Positions 34,667-48,800 of a DNA stretch of 64,000 nucleotides are shown in pieces. Source of the stretch: Gyrodactylus bullatarudis (taxonomy: Eukaryota > Platyhelminthes > Monogenea > Gyrodactylidea > Gyrodactylidae); NCBI GenBank assembly GCA_012064415.1, contig SSNU01000208.1, forward strand, positions 62,001 to 126,000, written 5' to 3'. Position 1 is the stretch's first letter, and the number at the start of each line of letters is the position of its first letter. A program made the translations under genes and the position numbers. The notes under the pieces are model-generated. The model ran no database searches, had not been told where the DNA came from, and saw only the letters and a program-made list of their open reading frames with translations.

Positions 34667-36534
34667 CAGGGCAACCCAAAGTATTTGTTTGAAATACTGC
34701 GAATATTTCATAAAATATGGGCTTAAAATTTAAAGATATTTGACTAAATATTTATAAATAAAATATGAATTTATTAATTAAGTCAAACTAAATTTATCAA
34801 TCAACAGTCATTACACTATTATTAAATCCAGTAACAGAGTAAAAACGAATATTTTCCTCATTAAAATTTCGTTCTTTCTTTAACAAATGTTTTACAAATG
34901 AAAAACTTCTTTCGACTTCTGAAGTTGTTGGCTGTGCACATAGAAGACGGGCATGCTGCAAAGGTGTAACTTCTCTAGGACCATTAATCACTTCAAAAAT
35001 CCCATTTTTATTCAGTCTCTTGCTGATATAATCCTTTATTTTCACAGGATCCTCTCCTAAATTCAAATTTCGGACTACACTAAAATATTGACGAATCGTT
35101 GCATTCCTATTTTGAATATCTTTGAGAATTTTTATGAATATTTGATAGTTTTCCATGATCGTAGCTATTTGATCCCTGATTTCCGGGTCTATAACACTCT
35201 CTTTTGCAGCTTGAACTAACTTTCCATCGCTTGGTATTCCTTGTACGATTCTTTTGACTTCCAAATAATTTTTTGCATAATATTCGACTGTTTCAAGCCA
35301 ACTTCCCCATCTGGTAACGACAGTTTTAGGAGGCAAGCCTATGTCAGAAAATAGAGACACACGTTTCTTGTTTTTGGCCAAGATCATTCGTATAGCTCCA
35401 ATCATTTGATCAACTTTAGGAAAATATTTTTTGATTTTGAGGCAGCAATTATGAATCAAATGTGCTATACAAGTTACATGAGTCATTTTCGGATATAAAT
35501 TTTTCAGAGTTCTTGTACACTCTTCAGATGTAAAATAAGAAGCGGCATCGGTTAGAAGCAATAAGAAGTTATTTCTGTTGATGTCCATTTTTCTTATAAA
35601 GTCATCAATGATACAGCATGCCTCTTGAGAATTAATAGGTTTGCCTAGAACAATAGTTTCTCCTAGATACGCCTTATTTGGTTCATCCATCGATCCAATC
35701 ATGATGTTTACAATGCTTTTTGATTGAATTTCAGACTCATCAATCATCAGGAATACTTCTGAATCACATTTATTTTTGATTCGATCAGTTTGAATTTCGT
35801 ATAGTCCTTTTACTTCGCGACGGCATGTTGTCTCACTTGGAAGATGCTTGCCTGTTTTTTCTAAAAGACTCTTTAACTTAGATAGCCGTTATTTATGAAG
35901 GGGAATGTCACAGCTAATAAATGAATCTGTAACTTCAGCAGCCCAATTAGAGCTATCTATCTTGAGTTGAATGAGTTTCTCATTAATACGACTCTTGTGT
36001 GAAGTTGTATTTAGATGTTGTATGACTTGTGATCGCTGATCGAAACTAACACGGCAACCGCAAGCTTCACAAAAAAGATGGTTTTTCACATTTGAAAAGC
36101 AATCAGGAAATTTTTTGATATAACTATCAATCTTTTGCTTGGGAGTCTGACTTGCACGTGGCATATATGATACGAGATTTGAACACGAAGTAAATGAAAC
36201 AAGGTTTTAAAAATTCTCTTTACTTTTATTGATCAAATCTTTTTATCAAGCCCAGAGAATGACTAGTCTACATCATTTCAACCTTGAGATAAAAAGGAAT
36301 GACATCTTCAAAAGGAAATAGAGGGCTTAATTTGTTAATCCCAGAAGATATTTGATTATCGAGGCTTGATATTTGGTTAAATATTTTTTCAAATATATAT
36401 ATTTTTTTACATATAAATATGTGAAAAAAACTTTGACTAGGAAAATTTTCAAAAATTTTGAACACCCATTTTATAATTGAATTGATCAGTAGGTTTCAAG
36501 GAAAAAAATTTTAAAAATGTATTGGGTTGCCCTG
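34667..36534 (-). mobile_element. hAT transposon, non-functional copy
   Basis: The element is 1868 bp. The left end cagggcaacccaa (34,667) and right end ttgggttgccctg (ending 36,534) form a 13-bp perfect terminal inverted repeat starting CAGGG, as in hAT elements. The only gene inside is a minus-strand transposase interrupted by one stop. The 8-bp flanks (ggttaatg on the left, ctgattag on the right) do not match, so the target duplication is eroded or one end has recombined. Confidence 0.88.
34797..36164 (-). pseudogene. hAT transposase with BED/CGGBP1-like zinc finger, one in-frame stop
   Basis: The frame runs 36164 to 34797 (456 codons) with a single interruption, TAA at 35,889-35,891, just after DIPLHK. 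Reading continues in the same frame as RLSKLKSLLEKTGKHLPSE. The N terminus has a zinc finger with LFCEACGCRV and QHLNTTSHKSR (C-x2-C...H-x5-H), of the type seen in hAT transposases and the derived CGGBP1 protein. The middle has LLLLTDAASYF, ACIAHL-like TCIAHLIHNCC and VVTRWGSWLE, typical of the hAT RNase-H-like core. The end has QPTTSEVERSFSFVKHLL, the C-terminal dimerisation region. Only one lesion suggests a recent arrival or a read error. Confidence 0.85.
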
Positions 36535-39500
36535 CTGATTAGTCAATAATAACTAAACCTTATTTCAGGTAGATTTGGTATAAGATCCTACTATAAATAA
36601 TACTGTATTGAGTGCAACATGGATGCTACTGAATAAGAAAATTTAAACAACCATCACTCATTCAATGTTATTCGACTTCTCACTCAAGTATATAAATCAG
36701 GATAAAGAATTAGGAATAAGATATATAAACATTATTTTTGATAACAAAGAAGAATTGTTCTTGACCATTGTTCTGTAGGATTTTAAGATTTAATCTTCAA
36801 GGAATATTTTTGATCAATGCATTTAATACTATCGAGATGATCTAAAAATACATACTACAAGAAAAGTCAATGGAAAAAGAGTTTATGATCTCAGAAGCAA
36901 GACAATTTAAACCAATCAGAATGAGGTTGAGAATATTCAATCAATCAAGATAGGTTAACTTCACAAAACTAAATTCATTCATAATTTATTGCCTTGATCG
37001 TAGAATATTACTATTCAGTTTACATCGCGATAAATAATAATAGTTTTATTACTACCGCATAATACAGTCTAGTTATGATAGAAATAAATAAAATATATCC
37101 TCATAAAATATAAATTAATCATAACTACTAATCATATTTACACATTGAATAGTAATAAGTCCAATTTTTTTAGATTACCTAAAGCTGGTTAATATGAAAA
37201 AAATAATCAACTTTTATGAAAATTATGGCATATACTAAATCTCGAGTTAACGCTAAAATTTGATTTTTTTTGAAGTAATAAGTACGTAATAAATGCAAGT
37301 GAATCTGATCAATAGAATAGAATAAATCTGGTTCTTGTAGTTTTTCCAAATGTTATAAAATGAATAAATGACAATGAAATGAATGAAATGGTTCAACAGA
37401 AATTCATTAATCATCTGGCTGTCATTACTTAATGGAGAAGAGAATAGAGAAAAGACTTAAAGTAAGGAGGCTAATAAAAAATTAGATTTCTGAGAGAATA
37501 ATTGCTATACGATGTAGAAAAAGATTCAGAGGATTTTTAAACTATAACGCATATCTGCATACCCAGAACAGAAGGAAACTATTTATTATTATTCTTATCA
37601 TCAAAATCTCATTGATTTTCCATGATAGAGTGAGCCCAAAAGTTGTTAGAAGGAATAAAATTGAATCTGGCCAAATTTTTCAATTTTGGAGCCCAAAATT
37701 TTATAGACTTTGAAGAGCTAAAGCAATCCGAAACTTATATTTAGGAACAGGATTTTAAATTTGGCCAAAGAAGTGCACAGAAATTCGTCAGCATCCAGGA
37801 AAAATGCCAAGTTTTTATAAAAAAAGCAAATCTCTATCTATCGGCACTGAAAAGGTTAAACCAGATAAAAATGAAAAAAAGATGTGAAACTAACGACAAG
37901 TCAACAGAAGTTGATAATCTAATTATGATCCAGCCTGTAATTACAGAGGAGAAAAGTTGTGAAAAATGTGATGAAATAGTGGATCGGCGAAATATAACGT
38001 TTATCACTCAAATATACGCTTGTTATTCTCTTAACTTCCTTATAAGTTTAGAACCAAAAAAATATATCCTTGATGCAGTTTGGCAATATTATCGTTCATG
38101 ATCAAAGATGTGATCATTTAGACTTTTTAATATATTTTCAATTGTCATTTTCTAGTGATATATCTTGAGAATTGCGAAAGTTTAATTATAGTTTTGCGTG
38201 GGAGAATAAACATTTCTGAGAATTACAAGATTGATAAGAATCTCACTCGAAAGGGAATTGTGTAATTGTAGAACAGAATATTCAAGTCAGCTCGAATGAG
38301 AAAGATAGATAAACTCTCCATTTTCGTTGGAATTGCTTTCCTGACTAAAATGACTGTCAAAATTGTGAAAAAACCTGCTAAATTTATACAGTTTCGTCAG
38401 TTTAATTGTTTAAACACAATTGAAAATATTGCATTGCTTCCGTAAGGCAAATTTTGCTTAGATTTGACTACAATGATTTGTTTCCAAAACCAAAAAATAT
38501 TTCAAGTTGAAATGATCACATCTTTGATCATGAACGATAATATTGCCAAAATGCATCGTTTGGTTCTAAACTCACGAGGAAGTTTAGAGAATAAAAAGCG
38601 TATATTTGAGTGATAAACGTTATATTTCGCCGGTCTCTTCATAACATAAACAATACTAAATATTTCATGGCTTCCATTGGTTTATTTCGTGATTGTATTC
38701 CAGCCGTCACTAGAGAAGGGGGCAGAGTCTTTTCCTAAACTGATCAATTTTCTGCTGATTCTTTGGCCAAATTTAAAATCCTGTTCCTAAATATAAGTTT
38801 CGGATTGCTTTAGCTCTTCAAAGTCTATAAAATTTTGGGCTCCAAAATTGAAAAATTTGGCCAGATTCAATTTTATTCCTTCTAATAATTCATTTCTCCT
38901 AATATTCTCATATTTCGTCAATATCTCCCAAACTAAACCCAATTTTCTAATTTTTTTTAATATTAGATTTAGTATCAGCGTGAAATCTTGGATCTTGCCC
39001 AATTACTTTTTTGAAAATTCTTTTTCGACACACAGGGTTATTTTTTTCTGTTGCAAAAAATTAAATTTTCATTTCCAATAGAAACTGCCCATTTACTCAG
39101 ATTTCTTCTTGTCAATATACAGATGAGAATTTATTGGTTGTTTTCACAAGAATCCCTTGATAGTCAAGAACAGTAACGAAATTCAAAAAGAATTACAGCC
39201 TAATGACTGTTAGAATGAATATTTTTCTTGATTTTTGTTTCATTTAGACAACTTAGCAGTTTATATCGTATGATGGGATTCATTTTTTCTCATTGCTTAC
39301 TTGCTTTCTGAGCATTAGGGGTAGATTTTAAAAATTTAATTTTGATAATTTCAAACTGCCAAGCCGCACAAGTTCCACATCACGGCAAACTATTTCAAGT
39401 TCAGTTAAAATTTTTGAAAGACGCGATTTCTTAGATAGTGACATAATAGAGCCAAAGTTTTGACTTTTTGACATTTAACACCCAAAAATGATCTCACTAC

Positions 39501-39885
39501 TTTCAAGTAAACTTTTTAATTATAGAACTTTTTGGGTTCCTTCTTGATTTTTCATATTCTTAGTTCATTTATGATTTTAATATCGTCTCGACGAAGTTAT
39601 TAAAGCTTAAAGTCGAAAAAATTGTGAATAAATGATAATCAGGCAATTCTCTCTTCCATCAGAGTTAATACAAAATGTTTAAACATGATATGTCTCAATC
39701 TAAATTAGGTTTTTAGACCCATGTTTTACACATCATTAGAATACATCAAAGAGCTGGAGTGTCTTAGTGAACATGCCTTTTTTAAAATTCAATTAAAGCT
39801 TATTTTTTTAAATTAAAACAAATCCCATAAGAGTTATTAAAAAGTTTTATTTGAAAAAATAAAGATCTATATTTACATCTTCATA
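36535..39885. other. Gene-poor interval with a giant foldback element
   Basis: No gene is supported between the hAT element and the last GPCR exon. The main feature is the palindrome at 37,642-38,890. The frame at 37,871-38,101 lies inside the repeat and is not a gene. Confidence 0.5.
37642..38890. mobile_element. 1.25-kb foldback element
   Basis: The outer arms (about 37,642-37,770, with aataaaattgaatctggcc, and about 38,760-38,890) are reverse complements. So are the inner arms (about 37,985-38,113, with ataacgtttatcactcaaat, and about 38,514-38,640). The stretches between outer and inner arms are not complementary, so the structure is composite. The inner motif also occurs at 7434-7460. 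Next to the left outer arm, tatcggcactgaaaaggttaa (37,839) resembles the TTAA-type MITE end at 27,411. Confidence 0.7.
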
Positions 39886-42800
39886 TTATAGTTGGTTATC
39901 TCTGAGGGAGGAATTGTTTTGCTTAATATGATCAGATGTCTGCTGCGTATAGGTTTGTCTTTTGATATATTTGAAAATCCTCCATTTTCCCAGTTCCCTA
40001 TTGAAGGAACTATTAAGCCAGGTATACAAGATTGAATTGGAGAAAGCTGAGCTCATTGCAATACTGTAGAGTATGAGGAACTTGGTTCGACTAAAAAACA
40101 TTACCTTCATATCGACCAATATCCAGAATATATTGAACGGAGCCCAACACAAGGCGAAATCGAGGACCATGAGAAACAGGGTGATTTCAGTGCATTGTTT
40201 TCGTTTAAGCTCGATTTCTTCCTGATGTCGTGACACCAGTCCAGAGTTGATTTTACTCGAACATTTTGCTATCAAGGCTTTATTGATGCGGTAGTAACAC
40301 AGTGACGTGATCAAACAAGGGAGGAAAAATTCGAAAACCAACGTTATCACTGAGAATGTCTGGGAATAGAAAATGCATGGTTAGAATAATTTGAAAAAAA
40401 CAAAAGTTTTCAATATTTCTATTCAATTAAACAACCCTTCTGTGAGTCTGAAAGATAACACGCCCGAAAATCTACTTTTTCAAGAGATTGACACTGATCT
40501 GTTGATTATTTTATCAATACCAGATTTATGTTTTCAGAAGAACTATACATATTCTCTCATACTGCCTTGGCCTTTGTGAGCTTTTTTCAGAACATGGAAT
40601 ACCTCGAAAATTTCAATTTATCCCTTAGGAATAATCATTAGGAATTCATCATTCTGAGACCTAGCTATCTATCAAAGCCCGGAATATGATTTGCCTCTCG
40701 ATTTAAAAAAAAAGGCAGAAAATCCGCCATCTTGTTGTTTAACACGTTAACGCTTTATTTCGACATCATGTAATTGAAGAATTTTCTCTCTTACCTTTTT
40801 GTCATGTTTACGATAGGGAGACATTGTGGTAAATGAAGAGATGAAGAAAGAATCAAATAGGAAAAAATAAAAAAACTAACTAGACTATTCATATTTATGA
40901 AAGAGAATTGAAAAAATACGAAATTGAAAATTGTAAAAATCTAAAAAAAAATCCACAGTTATTATAATTACTCTTTCGAGTGCACAATTGAAAAAAAAAC
41001 CACAATCAATCTACAGTGTGAAGTATGCATGTTAATTCAATTTTGTTTTTTTTCCAGCCTTAATTACATACTAAATAGACAATTAAGTTTTACAAATACA
41101 AAATTGACTTCTTCATTCTACGAACTAGACCTAAAAAAGGTATAGATTATGAAGAAAAAGTTAAAGTACACTAAACTTCCTAAAAATTGTATATAAGTTT
41201 GACTCTCTCATAAAAACATTTTCGATCCTCTACTCATGAGTATGTACATGAATTTTGAAATAATTTCCCCAAATTCGGCCAAATTTGAGGATCGATTTCT
41301 CGCTTATTTTAAATAGAAATTTCCTGAAATCTTGACCGAAACATTCTCTGCAAGTTCTCTCCTACCAACAATTTTTTCAGAGATCTCCATTCAATTATAA
41401 GCAGGTTTAGTTGTTTTCAGGTTAAAATCATCGATTTTTATATCATTCGAATCGGAATTCAAAATCATACCATGCTGATTATTTTCAATGCAAAATGTTA
41501 ACTTTGACCAGAGTTCCATAGACTTAAAATCAGAACCTATTTTCTTTTAATTTTCATGAAATTAAACGTGAAAAGTCGGTTTCTCGTTTGGGAGGCCCCC
41601 TTTGCGTCTGTTCTTGTACGCCATTGAGTGGGAGTCTTTGCCTGCCTTAATGTATGGATTTGTTAAGGATTGATCATCCATCCCTCTTGTTATTTTTTTA
41701 TTTTTGAAATTAACTCATCATCTATATAAAGCTAGTTGACATGAAGATGGGAATTTACTATTTACAAAAAATCTGATCTTTTTTTCCGGATTCACAGGAA
41801 TTAATAATTTTTTGAATTCTTTGTCTTATGTTGATCTCAAATATCATCACTTAACTGCTTCAAATCATCGAAATCGATTAAAATTTTGAGCTCAAAAGTT
41901 GGAAAAGAGGAAATTTGGTACATTTTTGAAACTCAAAAAAACAGCCTAATTTTGGTCAGATTGATTTTTTCGAATATCCACATCTTACTAGCTCATTCCA
42001 TTTTAGAATTCAAAAAATTATTAATTCCTGTGAATCCGGAAAAAAATATAGGATCTTTTGTAAAAATAGTAAATTCCCATCTTCATATTAACTAGCTTTA
42101 TATGTAAAAATATATTTCCAAATTCTAAGAATTTGCTACTGTGCGATTCAGTCTAATCATGAAATACAAAGTGAATGGCTAGGATAAAAATAATTGAATA
42201 GAGAAAAGGAATTTTGATTTAATGTTATTTTAAGCAGATGGCCTTGAGAGTAAACACAACTAGATTGTTTAAGAGTGTCATTTAAAAACATTCATCATTC
42301 CCTCTGTGTGTTTCTGGGGAAATTTCAGTCAGGCCTTGCTCAAATAATGAAATTGTATTTCTATTCTCCTGTGTTGAGAATTTTTTTTGAAGGGATTTAA
42401 TCAGTAGGAAATTTAGTTGATAATAATTAGAGGAAGATGTTTGTTTTAAAAATAGAATATCTTACAAAGGTAAACAAAGAGAACACTAAGATGAGGACTG
42501 CATGCTACGAAAGAATTTAATGCCTCACTTCTACTATTGCATTGAGAATCGGAGATAAATGATCCCCTAAATTCTCAAGATGAATTTCATATTCTTTTGT
42601 TATGTTATGAGATAAAGGGGACAGTGTATTTTCGATGTTGAAATAAATTTTGTTAATATGAAGATGGGAATTTATGATTTTTACAAAATTCTTGATTTTT
42701 CAATCAAGAAATCGAATTTGGTCAAGATTTTTTGGAATCTAAATCACGAGACCCTCTTTCACGATACGGAGAAAAAAAATTAGAAAAAATAAATTTTTTT

Positions 42801-45800
42801 TCAGAAAATACGGCATATTCTCATTTTTTCGCTGATTTCAATGTGAGAAAGGGATCAAAAGTGGATTTTTAGGATCCCAATTAGATGTAAAAGGGAGAAG
42901 CCATTCGAATGAAATAAGCATTCTATTTTTGCACGATAAAATTTTAATCTCGTTTCCATGATAAATTGTATTGTATTTTAAAAATTAATAATTCCCACCA
43001 CACACCAATCTATGATTACGTTGAATTTGTTAACACCAATAGAGAATTATTAAAAAAATTTATTAAAGTTTATTGAATTTTACAATTTTTTTTGTTCAGA
43101 TTGAATTCTACACCATACCTTGCTCACTGACTATGGTCTTGTATCCAATACTTTGTGGGCTTAGATTAAAGTTATCAACTTTTTTATCTGAGAGAGTTGA
43201 TCCGTTTAAAGAGCATCATTACATTACTAACTACATTCTAATGCCATTTTTCCATATTTATTAATTTGTATTCTACAAACATTTGCCTCGTTAGATATAA
43301 ATATGACTTGTTGTATTTTCTGAGGCTTAATTGAAAAATAATGAGTTCCCGTTTTCTATCCCACTTTGCCCAAATCTTAATAAACATCCCGGGTATATAC
43401 CTAAACCATGATTTTTATTAGCCAATGAGAGAACAGGGAACATTCAACCAATGAAATTTTTGATATAATTTTGGATTTACAAGCCTGATTCCTGTTGTGT
43501 TCTGAGAAACTTTTGCATTCCAGTAAAAAGCCTCATCTGGTTAATTTACTGCAGCCTGTTATAGATAATTACAAAATTGCTTTCTATGATTAATATATTG
43601 TGAAAATTAAGGTAAAATTGTAGTTTACAAGAAACTATAAAAACAAGAATTAAATTTTTAAGAACCATTCTGCATGATACTATTTAAAGGCAGGCTGGGA
43701 CTCAAAGTGAAAGAATCAGACATAAATTTCCATATGGCCTAAAAACCAAAGACGATACGAGCTCAAGTAAAACCGTATGTCTTGTCACTTTTTTCAGTTA
43801 CACTAACTAGGTGTTACAGGGAATCTGGAAACTAATGTTATTTTTAGGAATCCCTGATAGTCTTAGTTAGCTAGGGAATCTGGAAACTCGGTTTCTAGAA
43901 TCCCTACTCGAGTTATTCATAGTTACAGGGAATCTAGAAACTCACGGAAGTCTTAGGAATCCTTAAATTTCTAGGGAATCTAAAAACTTAGTTTCTAGAT
44001 TCTTAAAAGTTTCCAATTTCCCTAGGGATTCTTGAGACTCTGCAAGTTTCTAGATTTCCTAAGACTTCCTTGATTTTCTAGATTCCCTGTAACATATCTA
44101 TTAATTAATCTACTCATCTCTTTTCTCTACTCTGTTTTGTTGTCTTCATTTTAACTTTTAGTTTATCTATATTTCTTTAATATGCCTAATAGCATTCAAT
44201 CAAACAAATTGAATTTTGTTAATCTATATAGAATTCTTTCATTCAATGATTCGAAAGAACTACAGCTGTTAATTTAAAAAAAATCACAACTCAAATACAG
44301 TTGTTCTGGAAATATTCTTAGCATATGTCAAGTTAATTCTGCGAAGGGAATTGAAGGAAAATAAATAAATGTGGTGGTTGGTATGTAAGAAGATGATGTA
44401 GTAGGCAAAGTCATGTATTTGATGAGGACTGTATAGCTTGTGTGATAATGCAATACAGAAAAAAAAGTACATTAGATAGGAAGAGGAGAGATTCATAGTT
44501 TTGACGACTTACCACGAGGTGTACACAGAGAAATATGAGCTGTGTACCCAAGTGATTAAACAAATTAACCTCCATTGATCTTATTGGTTAATAAGGGTCC
44601 TTTAATATGATTGGTCAATAGGTTTTAGTGTACATAAGAGTTTGTATTTTTTTACATTATTACTAGTGAGTAGCATTAAAAATAAATAAATAAGGTTTTT
44701 AAGGAACATTAAAAGGTTGTTGTAACTATGCTGTTACATAAATATAAGGAATCGAATTTAAGATGATTAAATTTTGAAATCTAGTGATTCATTATTGAAT
44801 ATTTTGGAGACCCTGAAAATTGTGAATTCGACAATGTGAAGAAATCAAATTATCATCAAGAGTTGTGTAAATTAATGAGATTTTTCAGAATCCCCAATTG
44901 TGTTCACAAACTTGAAATAAATAAATGGTTTTTCAATTATTTTTAGTTTAAATTAATATTTTCAAAACTTGGTAAAATATAAGTGAATTAACCATTGTGT
45001 AATCTAGTGTGTGGAAATAATATCTATTTCTGTAATAATTCCTATTTATAGATTCGATATTACAGATAAATTTATAGATATTTTTAAAGAAATTGAGTTT
45101 CTGTAAGAATGAAATAATTCCTAATCATTTCGAACAGCTAGTTATGTCAAATACAAAGTTCACTGCTAAAATATGACGGATTAGGACTAAAGGATTATTA
45201 TTAGAACATGAGCTTCTATTGTTGAGTTTCCAAATGATTCTATTTCATCTTTGGTAATTATCCAAATAACATAGGTGTAATAAATAAGAGCTAATTCCAA
45301 AAGTAGCCCCAAATCTATTCGAAAAATTTCCGAAAACAACCCCAGGACTTTCATCGAATTCTCAAAATTTCAACTTTTTTGAAATATTAATACATATTAT
45401 TATTGTTTATCATCTCTAATAACAATTAAAAATACGTTGATCATATTTCTCCATAAAAATTCTATTGAAAATTCTTCTTTGATATTCATACTATTAGATC
45501 TTATTCTTAATTTACTTGGTCTCCTTTACTTCAAGCTCAAACAAGCATTGCTCTTCCAGTTCGTCGAGATCGCAGAGGTTAATCGATCCAGAAAAGACTA
45601 TTTTTACTGAGTCTATTTTGTAGAAGGAAGGTGCTAGCGAAAAAATTTCTTGAATGGAGCTAGTTTTAGGATTATTCCCACGTTGGGGCTACTTTTGGAA
45701 TTAACCCAATAAATAAACCAAATCATTATTTTAATTCTGATCAAGGATTTTAAACACAAAAATTCCTGTAATTCTTAATTCAAAAATTTCTAAAGTTAAA

Positions 45801-48800
45801 GATATATCCTCATATCTTGAAAATATTAAAATAGTCAAAATAGTGAAAAAAATAAATATCTCTTTAAAGGCATAGTCCTGTATTTTCTTCAAAGAGTATC
45901 ATTATGCTCAAATTATTGAGAACAAATAAATTGAAATCATTTTGATTACATACTTGAGTAATTTGAGTGATATTTCCAAGCAATTTTCTATATAATCTAC
46001 ACACGATCATGTATGTATGTCTTTAGAATATCTATTAACAAGAGATAAATCAATCTTATTGTTATTTCTCAAGGAGAGTTGAGATTTATTTCCGGATCTC
46101 TGTTGAATATGAACAACGTTTCCTGTTCTCAGTAATAGACCAGTATATAAAATTGAAATTTATAGATGTTACAAAGGATAAACTTCTCTTGAAGAGTCCA
46201 TTCAGATTCTGGGCTAGGCTAGAAGTCGAAAATTTGCAACCCTTTATGTCCCGTTGTTCCACCAGTGGAATAGATCACTTTCTCGAGCGATAATTTGCTT
46301 TAAAGATTCTTAGGATACTTTTTTCAAAAAATGTAAAGCTAATTATGAAAATGGGAATTTATGATTTTTACAAAATTCTTAATTTTTCAATCAAGAAATC
46401 GAATTTGGTCAAGATTTTTTGGAATCTAGATCACGAGGCCCTCTTTCACGATATGGAGAAAAAAATTTAGAAAAAGTAAATTTTTTAGGAAAATACGGCA
46501 AATTTGAAATCTTGAAGTAGCGCCATTTTTTTGAACTTTGAGTTGAAAAGTAAAACTTTATTGAGTAGTTGAAAAAATAAAAAGAGTTTACTCTCTACCA
46601 GTAGTAGATACATCAAGAGAGCTATCAGAAATATGTGAAATATATTATACAAAGCGTATATTTTATAACGATAATAATAAGAAGAGAGAAATTGTGTCCG
46701 TGAACTTTGTATAAATTCAGTGTATTTTTTAATGATCTCTCGTTGAGATCTATAAAATTTGCGATGATAATTATATTATTATAATAACGACAATAATTTC
46801 AGTGGTTTCTATTGTATTCTTTTCATAGCATTATGTTACCGTGTCAAGGTTAGACTAAAATCCGAGTCAATTCTATAAATTATGCCAGCTTTGAAAAATC
46901 TACTCCCATGTTTTGGCAGAAAAACGCGGAAGAATAGCGATAAGGAATCCTCAGACCCATTCAAGGATATTACTCTTAACACCTTTACACCCGATGGTAA
47001 TTGTCGGAAGAATACAAACCCTGAAGCTTATCGTGATCAGCTGAATCAGGCCTTGATGAAAAATATATTAATGCAACGTTCCCTGGATCCGTACATGTCC
47101 AAAGGAAGAGATAATAACCCCTATAATAGGCAGATTATTCAGACAAGTCCAATTAACGATGCTCAAAAGTATCAACATCTCCTGCCATTCCATAGTTCAG
47201 AATACAATGAACATCCAGGTACATGCATTTGCTACATTTGTTGTAGCCCAGCTAACATGGACGATGATGTTGATGATAGTTCAGATCAGTTTTCGTCTTC
47301 ACTTAACGATAATTATAATTTTTACATGAAAAATCTTACCAAAGACAAAGAGCCAGCTAGAGAGATGAAACCGAAACGATCAAAAAGCCCAGACTCACAA
47401 CTAAGATCACGACTCCTCCCAATGAATAACACGAAAGGACAAGAGCCAAACGGATCTGTCGGTGAGACTTTTGCTGAGAATATTTTCAACTTGAGTAGAA
47501 ATATTAAGAAAACAGGTGAAACCAAGAAAAAAGTCTGGTCGAGTAGTGATTCCGAGGAATCCTGAAGGTGGTCTCAACACATTCTCGGCCTGTATGTATA
47601 TAGAAAAACTGTTTTTTCTCGTCTTTTGTTTTTTTTGACAATAAATATATGATTAGCATGTTCTCGTTGTTAGCCCCTATCAAGCTCCCAAACTAAGCTC
47701 CAGCGGCTTATATTTGGATCTTAACTTCCTTTAGTCATAATTTTGTTTTTAAGAAACTAAAAATATTCTATTAACCACTTTTCTGAACCATTTTTTATTG
47801 GACTACAGTAGTTTACCGATAATAGTTTATCACAATTCGAAGAATATGAACATTTTCAAGAATAAACGAGTTAGGCCTTTGATTGAAATACTCAAGCTGG
47901 CCTAGAAAATCGTTAGATCTGTTAGATGTGACTAAAAATTCAAGATTTTAAAGATGAAAGTTATTAATCCCAATATCTATAATCCGCAATTAAAAATTGA
48001 AGAAGCAAAAGAGTGATAAATAAGTTTTTAATACAAGAGAGTACTTTAGAAAAAGGGTGGTGGTTTCATATCCTAGACTTTAAAAGTTGATCAAAATGAG
48101 CTACGTAATTATCCAAATTTCCTTAAGATCATGGGAAAAGGATGAGAACTGTTATTTTAGAAAATTATATTCACAAGAAAGGGTTGTCTGACAACAATAT
48201 CATCATGATAAGCAATCGATGTCCGAGATGTCAAAAGATACAAAAAAATCTAAGCGGTGATGTCAAACAGGGTCAAAACTATGCTGACCAAGGGAATGTA
48301 TCCCTTGCCAATTGTTACCCAGTACAACTAAGCAATTGTTGTTTCTCATGCACACCAACGACGCCGATGCCAGGTCAAACACCAACATCACAAGCTTTCC
48401 ATCACACGCAGAATGGTAACTTTCAAACAGCTAGCCTTGGGGCGCTACATAACTGTCAAACAGGCTATCTTGTCAACCTTCAACCTGTCAAGCCAGAAAT
48501 GATGAACTTCCAGTGTTCACCACAATTCCAGAGTGGTGGGACAACTTCTGGCTTGCGAGTTCTGTACCCCCAAAAGAATAACCCTCAAACTGGAAAGTCT
48601 ACAATGAATGCACTCAATAACCCTGGCACAAATGTTCAAGGACAACCCTTTGCTAATCCCAACATTAATAATAATAATGGTAACCAGAATATGCCCTTGA
48701 AAGAAATCTCTGATTCGTGGACCCAAACAATAAATCAGACTTTTTAGGCCAGTATTTGTACAATCATGATTTTTTAAATTTGTTTTACTCTCTCGTTTTG

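Larger units (their letters stand above)
40700..46860. other. 3' half of GPCR intron: MITE-rich, no gene seen
   Basis: This intronic interval carries a complete foldback MITE (41,724-42,102), a hairpin element with alternating repeats (43,813-44,093), a MITE with AATTCCAAAA ends (45,292-45,704) and two colinear MITE copies at 42,655-42,860 and 46,335-46,540. A short open frame at 40,391-40,579 next to the last exon has no recognisable content. Confidence 0.5.

Noticed and set aside
43813..44093. Possible CRISPR-like array
   Set aside because: Repeats alternate in orientation, spacing is irregular and the DNA is plainly eukaryotic.
47322..47525. Hydrophobic minus-strand frame in the nested gene
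   Set aside because: Antisense shadow of the Lys/Ser-rich coding region at 46,882-47,565.
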